This document shows positions 32,597 through 41,693 of a stretch of 61,135 bases of DNA, piece by piece. The notes below the pieces were generated by a model. That model ran no database searches, was not told the DNA's origin, and saw only the letters and a list, made by a program, of their open reading frames with translations. This DNA is from Hymenobacter sp. (GTDB taxonomy: Bacteria; Bacteroidota; Bacteroidia; Cytophagales; Hymenobacteraceae), in the NCBI GenBank assembly GCA_028288445.1, contig JAQBNT010000230.1, positions 1-61,135 on the forward strand. The letters run 5' to 3'. Within the stretch, counting starts at the first letter, position 1. The number at the start of each line of letters is the position of its first letter. A program made the position numbers and the translations under genes.

Positions 32597-34570
32597 CTAT
32601 TCTACCACTACCTGACGGGTGGCGGCGGGCAGTCCATCTACCACGAGGCGCATCAGGTATAGGCCGGGCTTGGCAGTACCGGCCTCCCAGCGCAACTCCT
32701 GCGGCCCCGCCGGCAGTCCGGCCGACGTTACGGTGGCCACGCGACGGCCCAGGGCATCAACCACGCTCAGCTCGACGCGGGCGGCACGGGCCAAACTGAA
32801 GGCCAGGGACGTGCGGCCGCTGGTGGGGTTGGGGTACAGGCTTACGCCGGCGGCCAGGTCGGCGCGGTCGCGCACGGCGGTGGCGACGCCGGCCGGGCCG
32901 GCCACGGCGATGTCGCGCGCGGCCAGGCCGTTGCCGATGGCACCCACCAAGGTTACCGTGCTGGTGATGTTGAACATGGGCAGGGTGTAGAGGCTGGTAT
33001 TCGCGCTCGTACCCGTATTGGCTACCATGTACATGGTGTTGGTTCCCGCAACCGGGGAGTAAATGTCAATGTCCACGTTGGGCGCAGTCGCATTTACCGT
33101 GATGCCCGAATTACCAAACGTACCCACCGATATCAGCGTGCCATCGTTAGGCGGGTTTTGCAGGGTTAGCACGTTTAGGCTCAAATCATAATCATACAGC
33201 GTGGTGGCAGTTGCAGTGGTGCCGGCTACGCTATTGGTGTAGGCCGCCGCGCCAATATTCGGGACAGCGCCAGCATTTCGGTCACCCGTGGCGTAGGCCA
33301 GTGGGGTATCGGTGGCGGCAATGGTTCCGTCGACGGGATTCAGGCGGAAATTGGCGCGGTTCGAACTCAGGACCCGGATGCGGTCCACCGTCGGGTTGAA
33401 ATCAAAGCTGACTTTGCCTGTGCCCAGGACCAGCCCAATCGGCGTGGCATTGACGGCGGTTGCCAGGCCGGTCAGGGAATTCAGTGAATACAGCGTGTAG
33501 GTCTGAGCCGTAGCATTGTACCCGAAAGCATAGAGCGTGTTGGTGGCCGGGCGAATGTCCAGCCCCATCAGGGTTTGGGCCGCGTCCACTCCCGTGATGC
33601 CCACCGACGTGCGGATGGTGCCCGGCAAGGCCGTGTCAAACGTAATCAGGTTGGTGCCAGACAGGGCATAAGCCAGGTTGCCGGTTACGGTGGCCGGCAC
33701 CGTGCGCGTGATTTGCAGGGCAATGTCCGTGACCGGCGGCGTGAGGCTGCCACCTACCGGGCCTACCAGCGTGGTAGCGCCGGTGGTCAGGTTCACGGTG
33801 TAAAGGTTGCTGGTGGTGGTGCCCGGCGTCACGTTGGGCACGGCCGTGAGGTAGCCAGTCTCGGCACCCGTGCTGGCATTGAAGTAGATGTCCAGGTCGG
33901 AGCTCCCGAAGTTCGCCAAGCCCAGCGTGCCCACCGTGTTCAGGATGCCGTTGTTGGGCGGGTTCTGGGTGGTCAGGCGGGCGTTGGCCTCGTCCACGTC
34001 GTAGAGCGTGGTGGCCGAGGCCCCAATGTAGCTGTTGGTGTAGGCCACGGCGCCTACGCCGGGCGTCTGGGCGGCGTTGGCATCGGTGGTGGCGTAGGCC
34101 AGGTTGCCATCGGTGAAGGCGAGCGCGCCGTTGTTGGGATTCAGGCGGAAGTTGCTGTTGTTGCTGCCCGTCACCCGGATGCGGTCCACGGTCGGATTAA
34201 AGTCGAAGCCGATGCGGGCGGTGTTGGTGCCCAGGTTCAGCGTGAGGGCCGCGCCCACGGTGGTGAGTGCGCCGGTGGTGGGGTTCAGGATGTAGAGCTG
34301 CGCCGACGTGGTGGCCGCGTTGTAGCCCAGCGCAAACAGCTGGCCGGTATTAGGGCGGCTGTCGAGCCCCACCAGCGACTGGCCGGTGCCCAGCCCGGTG
34401 ATGGCCGCCGTGGCCGTATACGTGCCCGGAGCCGTGGCCTGAAACGTGACGAGGCTGGTGGCAGTAGCCGAGGTTTGCAGGCCGTAAACCGTCTGGGCGT
34501 GGGCGGTTGCGGAGGTCAACAGCAGCAGGGCCGCCGCCGCCAATCGGGAGGAAGTAGAAAGGTGTTGCAT
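32597..34570 (-). CDS. Duplicated DUF4394 protein with T9SS sorting domain
   Basis: A 657-residue secreted protein. After the signal peptide (LAAAALLLLTSATAHAQ) two DUF4394 domains follow in tandem: repeat 1 at ~27-305 and repeat 2 at ~310-560. Each contains the same sequence of motifs, e.g. LVGLDSRPNTGQLFALGYN / LMGLDIRPATNTLYAFGYN, FDFNPTVDRIRVTGSNNSNF / FDFNPTVDRIRVLSSNRANF and TLYDVDEANARLTTQNPPNN / TLYDYDLSLNVLTLQNPPND. A type A sorting domain ends the protein (YPNPTSGRTSLAFSL, DALGRRVATV, KPGLYLMRLVVDG). The biochemical role of DUF4394 is unknown; surface location follows from the sorting domain. Own terminator at 32517-32562. Confidence 0.92.
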   Translation of the reverse strand: MQHLSTSSRLAAAALLLLTSATAHAQTVYGLQTSATATSLVTFQATAPGTYTATAAITGLGTGQSLVGLDSRPNTGQLFALGYNAATTSAQLYILNPTTGALTTVGAALTLNLGTNTARIGFDFNPTVDRIRVTGSNNSNFRLNPNNGALAFTDGNLAYATTDANAAQTPGVGAVAYTNSYIGASATTLYDVDEANARLTTQNPPNNGILNTVGTLGLANFGSSDLDIYFNASTGAETGYLTAVPNVTPGTTTSNLYTVNLTTGATTLVGPVGGSLTPPVTDIALQITRTVPATVTGNLAYALSGTNLITFDTALPGTIRTSVGITGVDAAQTLMGLDIRPATNTLYAFGYNATAQTYTLYSLNSLTGLATAVNATPIGLVLGTGKVSFDFNPTVDRIRVLSSNRANFRLNPVDGTIAATDTPLAYATGDRNAGAVPNIGAAAYTNSVAGTTATATTLYDYDLSLNVLTLQNPPNDGTLISVGTFGNSGITVNATAPNVDIDIYSPVAGTNTMYMVANTGTSANTSLYTLPMFNITSTVTLVGAIGNGLAARDIAVAGPAGVATAVRDRADLAAGVSLYPNPTSGRTSLAFSLARAARVELSVVDALGRRVATVTSAGLPAGPQELRWEAGTAKPGLYLMRLVVDGLPAATRQVVVE

Positions 34571-34685
34571 GATTAAAAATTAAAACGTTTGTGAAGAATC
34601 AGTGAAGTGCTTGGAAATGAAATACGCGCCCATCGCCGAAGTAGATTTATTTTAATAGCGTTTTAATTCAAAAAAATTATATATA

Positions 34686-34711
34686 TGACCTTAATAATAA
34701 TATTAAGGTCA
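34686..34711. promoter_or_regulatory. Perfect 11-bp stem hairpin/operator-like palindrome
   Basis: TGACCTTAATA (34686-34696) and its exact complement (34701-34711) flank ATAA. It sits in an AT-rich stretch ~115 bases upstream of the DUF4394 ATG, downstream of susD. It may be a regulator site or a weak terminator; there is no T-run. Confidence 0.45.
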
Positions 34712-34742
34712 ATCTGAAGCTAAAAGCTGCCCAAAACCAGAA

Positions 34743-34781
34743 GCACCCCTCACGGCCCGCTTGGCGGACAATGAGGGGTGC
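34743..34781 (-). terminator. Hairpin downstream of the susCD operon
   Basis: GCACCCCTCA (34743-34752) pairs exactly with TGAGGGGTGC (34772-34781) around a 19-base loop that is itself partly self-complementary. It is 70 bases after the susD stop. No proper T-run follows on the minus strand, so it may protect the mRNA end rather than terminate. Confidence 0.5.
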
Positions 34782-34851
34782 CTGAACAGCAACGTTACGC
34801 GCGACAGAAACCAGTAGAATGCTGAAACTGGTCCCGCGTAGAGTTAGTCGC

Positions 34852-36372
34852 TTAGTTGCGGGTCATCAGCTTGTTGGTGGCCAGCTCGGTAGAGGGGATG
34901 GGCCACACGTACAGTACATCGGTGGGGTTGACGGCCGAAACCGAGCCCTTGCCGGGAATAGGGGCGTTGAGGCGCATGATGTCAATGTTGCGCAGGCCTT
35001 CGCCGATGAACTCAATGCGGCGCTCCAGCAACAGTGCGTCGAGCATGTCGCTGGCAGCAGTAAACGCAGCGTACTGCCCCGTGGGGTTAGAGCGGCCGCG
35101 CACGGCATTCAGCAGCGTCAGCGCCTGGGCGTCGACGGCATTGGCTTTGCGCACCCGTGCTTCGGCCAGGTTGAGCATCACTTCCGCGTAGCGAATAACC
35201 GGGGCTTTGTCGGTGTAGGGGGCGCTCGCGGTGCTGCCGTTCGGGTACTTCTTCAGGTAAGAATCGGCACCCACTACTTGCACGAAGTTGGTGCGGCGGG
35301 CATCGGTAGCGGCCCAGGCCGGACTGGCCAGAATGCCGCCCGCGGCGGAGTTCAGCGCGTATTCGCCGTTGCCGCCCTGGCCCGTGCCACCCGGCAGGAA
35401 GTAGTAGGCAAACTGGTTCTGGGTGCCCGGCCCGTCGGAGGTGGTGAAGGGAAAGGACAGGATGCTTTCCGTGGTCTCCTCCGAGCCCGTGAAGATGGCG
35501 GCTACCGAGGCGTTCAGGGCATTGGCAACGCCGGTGGGGGCCACGTAGTTGCCCGTGGTGGGCACCAGCTTGTTGGCCTCCGTTATCACGTCGTCGTAGC
35601 GGCCCATGCTCAGGTACACCCGCGTTTTGAGGGCGATGGCCGTATTGCGGTGCGCCCGGGTCACGTTCAGGGTGCCGGCCGTGGTGCCGGTGTAGGTCAG
35701 CGGCAGGTTGGTTTCGGCGAAGTTTAGGTCCAGCAGAATCTGGTCGTATACCTGGGCCACCGTGCTGCGGGCCAGGTCGTTGCCGGTGGCATCGCCTTCG
35801 GCTTTGAGGCGCAGGGGCAGGCCGGGCTTGCTGCCCGCGCCATCGGCGTAGGGCCGGGCGTACAGCTGGAGCAGCTGGTAGTAGCACAGCGCGCGCAGCA
35901 GCCGGGCTTCGCCGCGGTAGTTGTTGGCTTTGGCCGCATAATCGGCCGGGAAGGTGGGGGCCACAAACTTGGATGCGTTGGCATCGAGGCCGGCCAGAAA
36001 CACGTTGGCCTGGTTGATGGCCGCGTAGCCCGCGCTCCAGGTATTCACCACATCGTTCTGCGACGTTTCCGTGAGCGTGTGGTTCCACACGGCCGTGCCG
36101 GTTACGAGGTTGGACGCTTTGTTGATGAAATCGTTGGCCCGGATGTCGTTGAAAATCTGGACCCGGCCGCCCAGAAAAATGCCCGCTTTCACGTAGCTGT
36201 ACAAGCCGTTGGCCTGCAACTCAATGCGGGCGGGCGTGTCAAACACGACTTTGTCGGAGAACAGCGTCAGGGGGGCGGGGGTGAGCTTATCGGGCTGGCA
36301 GGCCGGGGTGCCCACCGCCAAAAGGACCGCGCACAGGGCCGCAGCCGTCTTGTTGTTTAGAAAAATATTCAT
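34852..36372 (-). CDS. SusD/RagB family nutrient-binding outer-membrane lipoprotein
   Basis: A 506-residue SusD-like protein that caps the SusC channel and binds its ligand at the cell surface. The signal peptide ends in a lipobox (LLAVGTPAC, Cys as lipidated residue), followed by tetratricopeptide-like helices: NDVVNTWSAGYAAINQANVF, YRGEARLLRALCYYQLLQLY (the highly conserved RALAYYxLxxxYG-type motif), and the C-terminal SusD domain with RYAEVMLNLAEARVRK and LLLERRIEFIGEGLRNIDIM. In-frame codons upstream lie in the susC end; the ATG 36372 gives the lipoprotein signal. It follows susC by 13 bases on the same strand. Ligand class unknown. Confidence 0.95.
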   Translation of the reverse strand: MNIFLNNKTAAALCAVLLAVGTPACQPDKLTPAPLTLFSDKVVFDTPARIELQANGLYSYVKAGIFLGGRVQIFNDIRANDFINKASNLVTGTAVWNHTLTETSQNDVVNTWSAGYAAINQANVFLAGLDANASKFVAPTFPADYAAKANNYRGEARLLRALCYYQLLQLYARPYADGAGSKPGLPLRLKAEGDATGNDLARSTVAQVYDQILLDLNFAETNLPLTYTGTTAGTLNVTRAHRNTAIALKTRVYLSMGRYDDVITEANKLVPTTGNYVAPTGVANALNASVAAIFTGSEETTESILSFPFTTSDGPGTQNQFAYYFLPGGTGQGGNGEYALNSAAGGILASPAWAATDARRTNFVQVVGADSYLKKYPNGSTASAPYTDKAPVIRYAEVMLNLAEARVRKANAVDAQALTLLNAVRGRSNPTGQYAAFTAASDMLDALLLERRIEFIGEGLRNIDIMRLNAPIPGKGSVSAVNPTDVLYVWPIPSTELATNKLMTRN

Positions 36373-36385
36373 CGGGTAGGTACGG

Positions 36386-39300
36386 TTAGAAGCCAATGTT
36401 GAAGCCCACGGTGTAGGTCCGGGCCTGGCCCACGGAATTGCGGTCGACGCCCGCGCCGGTGTTGTTGGAGCCGTTCGTCGAAATTTCGGGGTCGATGCCC
36501 GAGTACTTGGTGAACAAGGCCGCGTTTTGCACCTGCACATAGAGGCGGGCGTTGGCCACGCTCAGGCGGCTGAGAAGCGTCTGGCTGAACGAGTAGCCCA
36601 GCGAAACCTGCCGCAAGCGGGCGAAATCGCCTTTTTCCACGTTCGACGACATCACCAGGGCCGAGCCGTTCGACACGTTGTCGCCGTACACCACGCGGGG
36701 CCATTCGGCGTTGCGGTTGCTGTCGGTCCAGCGGTTGAGGATGTCGGTTTCGTTGTTCCAGAAGCGCTGGTCGTGCAGGCCGGACTTGGTGCCGTTGTAG
36801 ATGTAGTTGCCGCCCGAGAACTGCAGAAACACGCCCAGGTCGATGGCCTTGTAGCGGAACGTGTTATCGAAGCCGCCGTAGAACGTGGGCAGCGTGGGGC
36901 CGAAGTACACGCCGTCGGTGAGCTGCGTGGGGGCTGTGGTGTTCGTGTTGGTGCCCTTGATGGTCCAGCCGGTGGAACCCAGGCCGGTGGTGCCCTGGTG
37001 GTTGTATTCCACGATGGTGCCGTCGGCTTTCTGAATCATGCGGCGGCCGTTGTCGGGGTCAACGCCCAGCGAGCGCACCGCCAGGATTTCGCCCACCGAG
37101 TGGCCCACTTCCGTGAAGTTGGAGGTTTCGAGGCCGCCCGTGGCCGTGCCGATGCGCTGGCCTTCGGTGGCCAGGCTCAGCACCCGGTTTTTGAGGGTGG
37201 TCACGTTGCCGCTCACGGTCCAGCTAAAGTTTTTGCCCTGGATGGCGTTGTAGCTCAGGTTCAACTCGATGCCCGAGTTGCGCATCGAGCCCACGTTGGC
37301 CGGAATGACGTTGCCCAGCGTGCCGGGCGCGGCAGTGCCCGAGTTGGGCACGTTCGGAACGCCTTTCGACGGAGCCTGGGGCACGTCCAGAATCAGGCCG
37401 TCCACGAGGTTGTTGTAGTAAGCGAAATCGCCGCGCAGGCGGTCCTGCAGGAAGCCGAAGGCCAGGCCCACGTCGCTTTTCTTGCTGGTTTCCCAGGTCA
37501 GGTTGGGGTTGCCCGCGCCGCTGAAATACAGCGTGGCATTGGCCCCGTACAGGCCCGACGAATAGGTTTGCAGCGCGGCAAAGTCGCCGATGCCCTGGTT
37601 GTTGCCCACGCTGCCGAAGCTGCCGGTCAGCTTCAGGAACGAAAAGACCTCGGAGAACGGCGCGTTCTTCCAGAATTCTTCCTCCGACACCACGTAGCCC
37701 AGCGAGGCCCCGTAGAAGTTGCCGTACTTCTTGGCAAACGCCGAGTAGCCGTCGCGGCGCACGTTCACCGTGGCCAGGTACTTGTGGTCAAAGTTGTAGT
37801 TCAGGCGGCCGAAAAACGACACCAGATAGTTGGTGCCCTGAAACTGGCCCGACGAAGCAATGTTGGTGTAGCCGCCCTGGAACGTGGTGAAGAAGTCATC
37901 GGCGATGCCGGTACGAATGGCCCCCCAGCGCTGCACGTCGGTGTTCTGCTGCTCGTTGCCGAGCAGGAGCGAGAAGTTGTGCTTGTCGCCAAACGTGTGG
38001 TCGTACTGCGCGGTGTTTTGCCAGTTCCACCGCTTGTTGGTGCGGTAGAAGTTGTCGGCCTCGCCGGCCGGGGTCAGCGAACCGGGCCGCGACGTATAAA
38101 ACGCCTTGTCCTCGAAGGAAATGTTGTTGATGCCATAGGTCGTGCGCAGGTTCAGGCCCGAGATGAGTTCCCAGTTGGCGTACACGCTGCCCTCAATCTG
38201 GTTGCCGTCGGAGTTAAAGCTGTTGTTTTTGATGTCGACCACCGGGTTGATGAAGCCGATGACGAAGGGGGCACCCCCGGCGGGGTTCAGGTTGGGGCCG
38301 GCCCCGATGCTGGTGCCGTTCACGTTCGGGCTGCCGTCGGGGTTATACGGGGCCAGGTTGGGCGGCAGCAGAATGGGCACGCGGCCCAGCCCGGCCGAGC
38401 CGAAGGAGTTGTCGCCCACCGAGCCCGTGTTGGGCGAGGAGTTGTGCGTGCCGGAATAGCCCACACGCATGCCCACCGTAAAGTTCTTGAACACCTTGTG
38501 GTCCACGTTCAGGCGGGCCGAGATGCGCGAGAACTCGTTGTTCACAATCATGCCCTTCTGGTTGGTATAGCCCACCGACGAGTAAAAACTCGTCTTATCG
38601 GTACCGCCCGAGAAGTTCACGTTGTGCGAGTGCGAAAAGCCCGTGCGGTAGATGTAGTCGTACCAGCGCGTGTCAGCGGCGTTGCCGTTGGCATCGGCCA
38701 GCTTGAAGCCCTCCACGTTAGTCGCCGCTGCCCCAATGGCCCGGCGGTTGTCGTTGAGGTTGCGCACGGCTTCGTTTTTTATGGTTACGTAGTCCTGCGC
38801 GTTCAGCACGTCGTACAGCCGCACGGGTTTCGACCAGCCGGCCCAGGTGTCGTAGCTGAGGTGGCTCTGGCCCTTCTTGCCCTTTTTGGTGGTGACGAGG
38901 ATAACGCCGCCCGCCGCCCGCGAGCCGTAGATGGCCGTCGCCGAGGCATCTTTCAGCACCTCCATGCTCTCGATGTCGGCCGGGTTCAGGTTGCTGAGCG
39001 GGTTGTTGGGCACGCTGCCCAGCGCCGAGTTGTTGCCGCTGAAGGCCGGAATGCCGTCAATCACCACCAGCGGAGCCGAGCTCAGGTTGATGGAGTTTAC
39101 CCCGCGAATGCGAATAACCGGCGGGTTGTTCAGCACGCCGTTGGGCGTGGTGATGTTCACGCCCGGCGCGCGGCCCTGCAAGGCCTGGTCGAAGCTTTGC
39201 ACCGGGGCCGTGGCAATCTCCTTGCCGCTGATGGACGCCACGTTGCCCGTCAGGTCGCGCCGGCTCTGGGTGCCGTAGCCCACCACCACCACCTCTTCCA

Positions 39301-39607
39301 GGCTCTTGGTGTCGGTCACCAGGCTGATGTTGAAGGAGGTGCGGTCACCGATGGCGGCTTCCTGGGTGGCGTAGCCCACGTAGGAAAACACCAGCGCCGT
39401 GGCCGTGGCAGGGGCGGCCAGCGAAAACTTGCCGTCCGCATCGGTGGAGGTGCCGACTTTGGTGCCTTTCACCAGCACCGTCACGCCCGGAATGGAAGCC
39501 CCATCCGAGCCCCCCACCGTGCCGGTGATGGTCCGGTCCTGGGCCTTTAGGTCGTGCGCCGCGAGGCCCAGAACCATGAACAGAAATAAGAGTAGGCGTT
39601 TTGTCAT
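36386..39607 (-). CDS. SusC/RagA family TonB-linked outer-membrane transporter
   Basis: A 1073-residue TonB-dependent transporter. After the signal peptide (LLLFLFMVLGLAAHDLKAQ) comes a carboxypeptidase-D-like domain (ITGTVGGSDGASIPGVTVLV, FSYVGYATQEAAI), the SusC TonB box (LEEVVVVGYGTQSRRDLTG), a plug domain (VQSFDQALQGRAPGVNI, VIRIRGVNSINLSSAPLVV, DIESMEVLKDASATAIYGSR) and a 22-strand barrel, ending VGQARTYTVGFNIGF with terminal Phe. It imports polysaccharide- or peptide-derived oligomers with its SusD partner. The ATG at 39607 is chosen because upstream in-frame codons precede the signal peptide. No sigma/anti-sigma genes or glycosidases flank the pair, so the substrate cannot be inferred. 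Confidence 0.96.
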   Translation of the reverse strand: MTKRLLLFLFMVLGLAAHDLKAQDRTITGTVGGSDGASIPGVTVLVKGTKVGTSTDADGKFSLAAPATATALVFSYVGYATQEAAIGDRTSFNISLVTDTKSLEEVVVVGYGTQSRRDLTGNVASISGKEIATAPVQSFDQALQGRAPGVNITTPNGVLNNPPVIRIRGVNSINLSSAPLVVIDGIPAFSGNNSALGSVPNNPLSNLNPADIESMEVLKDASATAIYGSRAAGGVILVTTKKGKKGQSHLSYDTWAGWSKPVRLYDVLNAQDYVTIKNEAVRNLNDNRRAIGAAATNVEGFKLADANGNAADTRWYDYIYRTGFSHSHNVNFSGGTDKTSFYSSVGYTNQKGMIVNNEFSRISARLNVDHKVFKNFTVGMRVGYSGTHNSSPNTGSVGDNSFGSAGLGRVPILLPPNLAPYNPDGSPNVNGTSIGAGPNLNPAGGAPFVIGFINPVVDIKNNSFNSDGNQIEGSVYANWELISGLNLRTTYGINNISFEDKAFYTSRPGSLTPAGEADNFYRTNKRWNWQNTAQYDHTFGDKHNFSLLLGNEQQNTDVQRWGAIRTGIADDFFTTFQGGYTNIASSGQFQGTNYLVSFFGRLNYNFDHKYLATVNVRRDGYSAFAKKYGNFYGASLGYVVSEEEFWKNAPFSEVFSFLKLTGSFGSVGNNQGIGDFAALQTYSSGLYGANATLYFSGAGNPNLTWETSKKSDVGLAFGFLQDRLRGDFAYYNNLVDGLILDVPQAPSKGVPNVPNSGTAAPGTLGNVIPANVGSMRNSGIELNLSYNAIQGKNFSWTVSGNVTTLKNRVLSLATEGQRIGTATGGLETSNFTEVGHSVGEILAVRSLGVDPDNGRRMIQKADGTIVEYNHQGTTGLGSTGWTIKGTNTNTTAPTQLTDGVYFGPTLPTFYGGFDNTFRYKAIDLGVFLQFSGGNYIYNGTKSGLHDQRFWNNETDILNRWTDSNRNAEWPRVVYGDNVSNGSALVMSSNVEKGDFARLRQVSLGYSFSQTLLSRLSVANARLYVQVQNAALFTKYSGIDPEISTNGSNNTGAGVDRNSVGQARTYTVGFNIGF

Positions 39608-39964
39608 GTGAGTGAGTGATTGGTGAGAAATAAAGAAACTGAATTGCCGAATGTAATTACGAATTTCTGATTTGGGTATATTATTACTAACCCAGGTGCA
39701 TGTTATATGATTTTTGCACAAGAATCGCGCTGATAAGCTGAAAGAATTATCATTGAAAATATTTAGAAAAGCACATTGTTGATGCCGGCTGCTTTGCCGA
39801 CGGCTCAGGCCTTGGCTGTTAAGTAGTCGCGTCTGAGCATTTGGATAAAGAGAGCGCCCCTACCTAGCTGATTGCTGCCCTACGAATGCCCAGGGCCGCC
39901 TTCCGCCACAGCCCGGCGGTGGCAAGCAGGGTAGTGGGGGTAAGCAAGAGCCGATTCGCCGGGA

Positions 39965-40042
39965 TGTTACATCATTTGAAAAAAGTAAAACTGATGTAAC
40001 AAGCGTTGTTACATCCGTTTTATTTTTTCAAATGATGTAACA
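39965..40042. repeat. 77-bp near-perfect palindrome built from TGTTACATC repeats
   Basis: Arms 39965-40001 (37 bases) and 40007-40042 (36 bases) are reverse complements except for one inserted G and one mismatch, around AGCGT. Each arm begins with TGTTACATC and ends with its complement GATGTAACA (the inner copies likewise), giving four motif copies in alternating orientation, with TTTGAAAAAA-type A/T tracts between. Partial copies follow (TGTCACATCAG at ~40049, GTGTTACAAG at ~40077). Confidence 0.9.
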
Positions 40043-40174
40043 AGTCCTGTCACATCAGAAAATATTTTTCCCCGGCGTGTTACAAGCTGCCCGGTCGCGC
40101 CAAGACCAACAGCGGTTGCGGCCGGGCGATGGACGGCGGCTTGTGTGGCTCGCCCACCTCCGCCGCCGGGCAAC

Positions 40175-40213
40175 AAAAAACCCGTCCGTTGATTTCTCAA
40201 CTGAACGGGTTTC
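40175..40213 (-). terminator. Terminator of the SDR gene at 40292
   Basis: AAACCCGTCCGTTGA and TCAACTGAACGGGTTT form an imperfect stem (one mismatched pair) around a short loop; on the minus strand it ends in a run of six T. It lies 79 bases after the SDR stop. Confidence 0.75.
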
Positions 40214-40291
40214 AAGCCTCAGGCCCCTTGCGGCGGGCGGTGAGCGGGTGCGAATGGCTGAGGGGGCATCCTCGCCCGTGCCTTCAGCAGC

Positions 40292-41005
40292 CTACCACGG
40301 CACGGGCTTGCCCTGCCAGGTCACGAAGCTGCCGTTTTCCTCGGCGTGCAGCTGCTCGGCCAGGCGGATGATGCCGCGGGCCGAATCGGCCGGCTCCTGG
40401 GTGGCGTGGTCGCCGCCCATCTCGGTGCGCATCCAGCCGGGGTCTACCAGCACCGAAATCAGGCCCATGTGGCCGATTTCAGCCGCCAGGCTGCGCATGT
40501 ACATGTTCAGAGCGGCCTTGCTGGCGCTGTAGTGGTAGGGGTCGCCGGTGGCTTTCCACGTCAGCGAGCCCTGGCCCGACGAGATGCTGAGAATGCGTCC
40601 CTTGCGCCCGGCGCGCAGCAGCGGCAGCAGCGCCTGCGACACCAGCAGCGGCCCGATGGCATTCACCTGCATGGTTTCCATGGCATCGTCGTGGGTGAGC
40701 TGGCCCAGGCGCTGGTGGGCATCGCCGGAGCCCGCGTGCGGGTACACGCCGGCGTTGTTGACGAGTACGTCGAGGCCATCGGTGGCGGCCTGCACGGCTT
40801 GCACGGCCGCCGCAATGGAGGCCGCATCGGTCACGTCGAGGGGCAGCAGAACGAGGCGGTCGGCATATTGTTGCTTCAGGGATTGCAGCTCGGCGGCCTG
40901 GGCGGGCTGCCGGCTGGCGGCGAATACCTGGTCGCCGCGCTCCAGATACTGGCGGGTAAGTTCGAGGCCCAGGCCCCGGTTGGCTCCGGTGATGAAAGCG
41001 CGCAT
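40292..41005 (-). CDS. Short-chain dehydrogenase (C-factor/CsgA-like SDR)
   Basis: A 237-residue classical SDR oxidoreductase. It begins directly with the cofactor motif (MRAFITGANRGLGLELTRQYL), has DVTDAASIAAAVQAV, the NNAGVYP motif and catalytic residues in SISSGQGSLTWKATGDPYHY followed by SASKAALNMYMRSL. The short N terminus and the GANRGLG form match the C-factor-like SDR group; a signalling role as in Myxococcus CsgA should not be assumed. It is divergent from the GNAT gene at 41164 and has its own terminator. Confidence 0.9.
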   Translation of the reverse strand: MRAFITGANRGLGLELTRQYLERGDQVFAASRQPAQAAELQSLKQQYADRLVLLPLDVTDAASIAAAVQAVQAATDGLDVLVNNAGVYPHAGSGDAHQRLGQLTHDDAMETMQVNAIGPLLVSQALLPLLRAGRKGRILSISSGQGSLTWKATGDPYHYSASKAALNMYMRSLAAEIGHMGLISVLVDPGWMRTEMGGDHATQEPADSARGIIRLAEQLHAEENGSFVTWQGKPVPW

Positions 41006-41163
41006 AGGTGTTTGGTGTGATTGGGAAATAGCGGGAAGAATTGGGGCCGAAGTTTACGCACAAAAGCCCGACCAGTGGCAACGTTTGCGCAAAGGCTTTT
41101 CGAAAACAGCCCTAATTTGGCGTTTCTTTCAACCACCGGAAACCCCGAAATATCCATTCTTCT

Positions 41164-41693
41164 ATGGCCGCTATAATCTCAAGTCTCTCTGCTTCTGAAT
41201 CCCGGACGCTGCTACCCCAGCTCCACAAGCTGCTGCACGATGCCGTTGAGTCCGGCGCTTCCGTCGGCTTCCTGCCCCCGCTGCCCGCCGCTGAGTCTCA
41301 AGACTATTGGCAAAGCGTCATCGAAGCCGTGGGAGCCGGGCACCGCGTGCTATTGGTAGCCCGCCCGGCACCGATGAGCTACTGGCCACCGTGCAGCTCG
41401 ACCTGGCCACCCGCCCCAACTCCCTGCTCCGCGCCGAAGTATCGAAGCTGCTGGTGCATCGGAGCGCGCGCCGCCAGGGCCTGGCCCGGCAGCTGCTTCT
41501 GGCCCTCGAAGACCACGCCCGCACGCTGGGCCGCACCACGCTGGTACTCGATACCCGGCACGGCGACATTGCCGAGCAGCTGTATCAATCAATGGGTTAC
41601 ATTTTCGTGGGTGCCATCCCGGCGTATTTCATCAACTTCGACGGGCAGCCGCACGCCACGGCGGTGTATTACAAATTATTAGCAGCCAAATAA
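41164..41693 (+). pseudogene. GNAT acetyltransferase gene interrupted by a frameshift
   Basis: Two overlapping frames together make one ~175-residue GNAT. The first frame (from ATG 41164) gives MAAIISSLSASESRTLLPQL, LHKLLHDAVESGASVGFLPPL and AAESQDYWQSVIEAVGAGHR followed by VLLVARP. The second frame, from ~41370, gives GTDELLATVQLDLATRPNSL, then EVSKLLVHRSARRQGLARQL (the R/Q-x-x-G-x-A acetyl-CoA motif) and LVLDTRHGDIAEQLYQSMGY. The junction is in the GC run at 41361-41372 and needs one extra base (CCCGG to CCCGGG) to restore the protein. Either a real inactivating deletion or a sequence error. Terminator shared with the convergent gene at 41693-41728. Confidence 0.82.

Larger units (their letters stand above)
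39608..40291. other. 684-base gene-free stretch between susC and an SDR gene
   Basis: No open frame here shows family similarity or convincing coding character. The part next to susC (39608-39760) is AT-rich and should contain its promoter and 5' leader. 39780-39960 is GC-richer with nothing recognisable. 39965-40042 is a large TGTTACATC palindrome, described separately, with related words at ~40049 and 40078. 40175-40213 is the terminator of the SDR gene. Confidence 0.7.

Noticed and set aside
36527..39550. 1007-codon plus-strand frame opposite susC
   Set aside because: Antisense shadow; susC is unambiguous.
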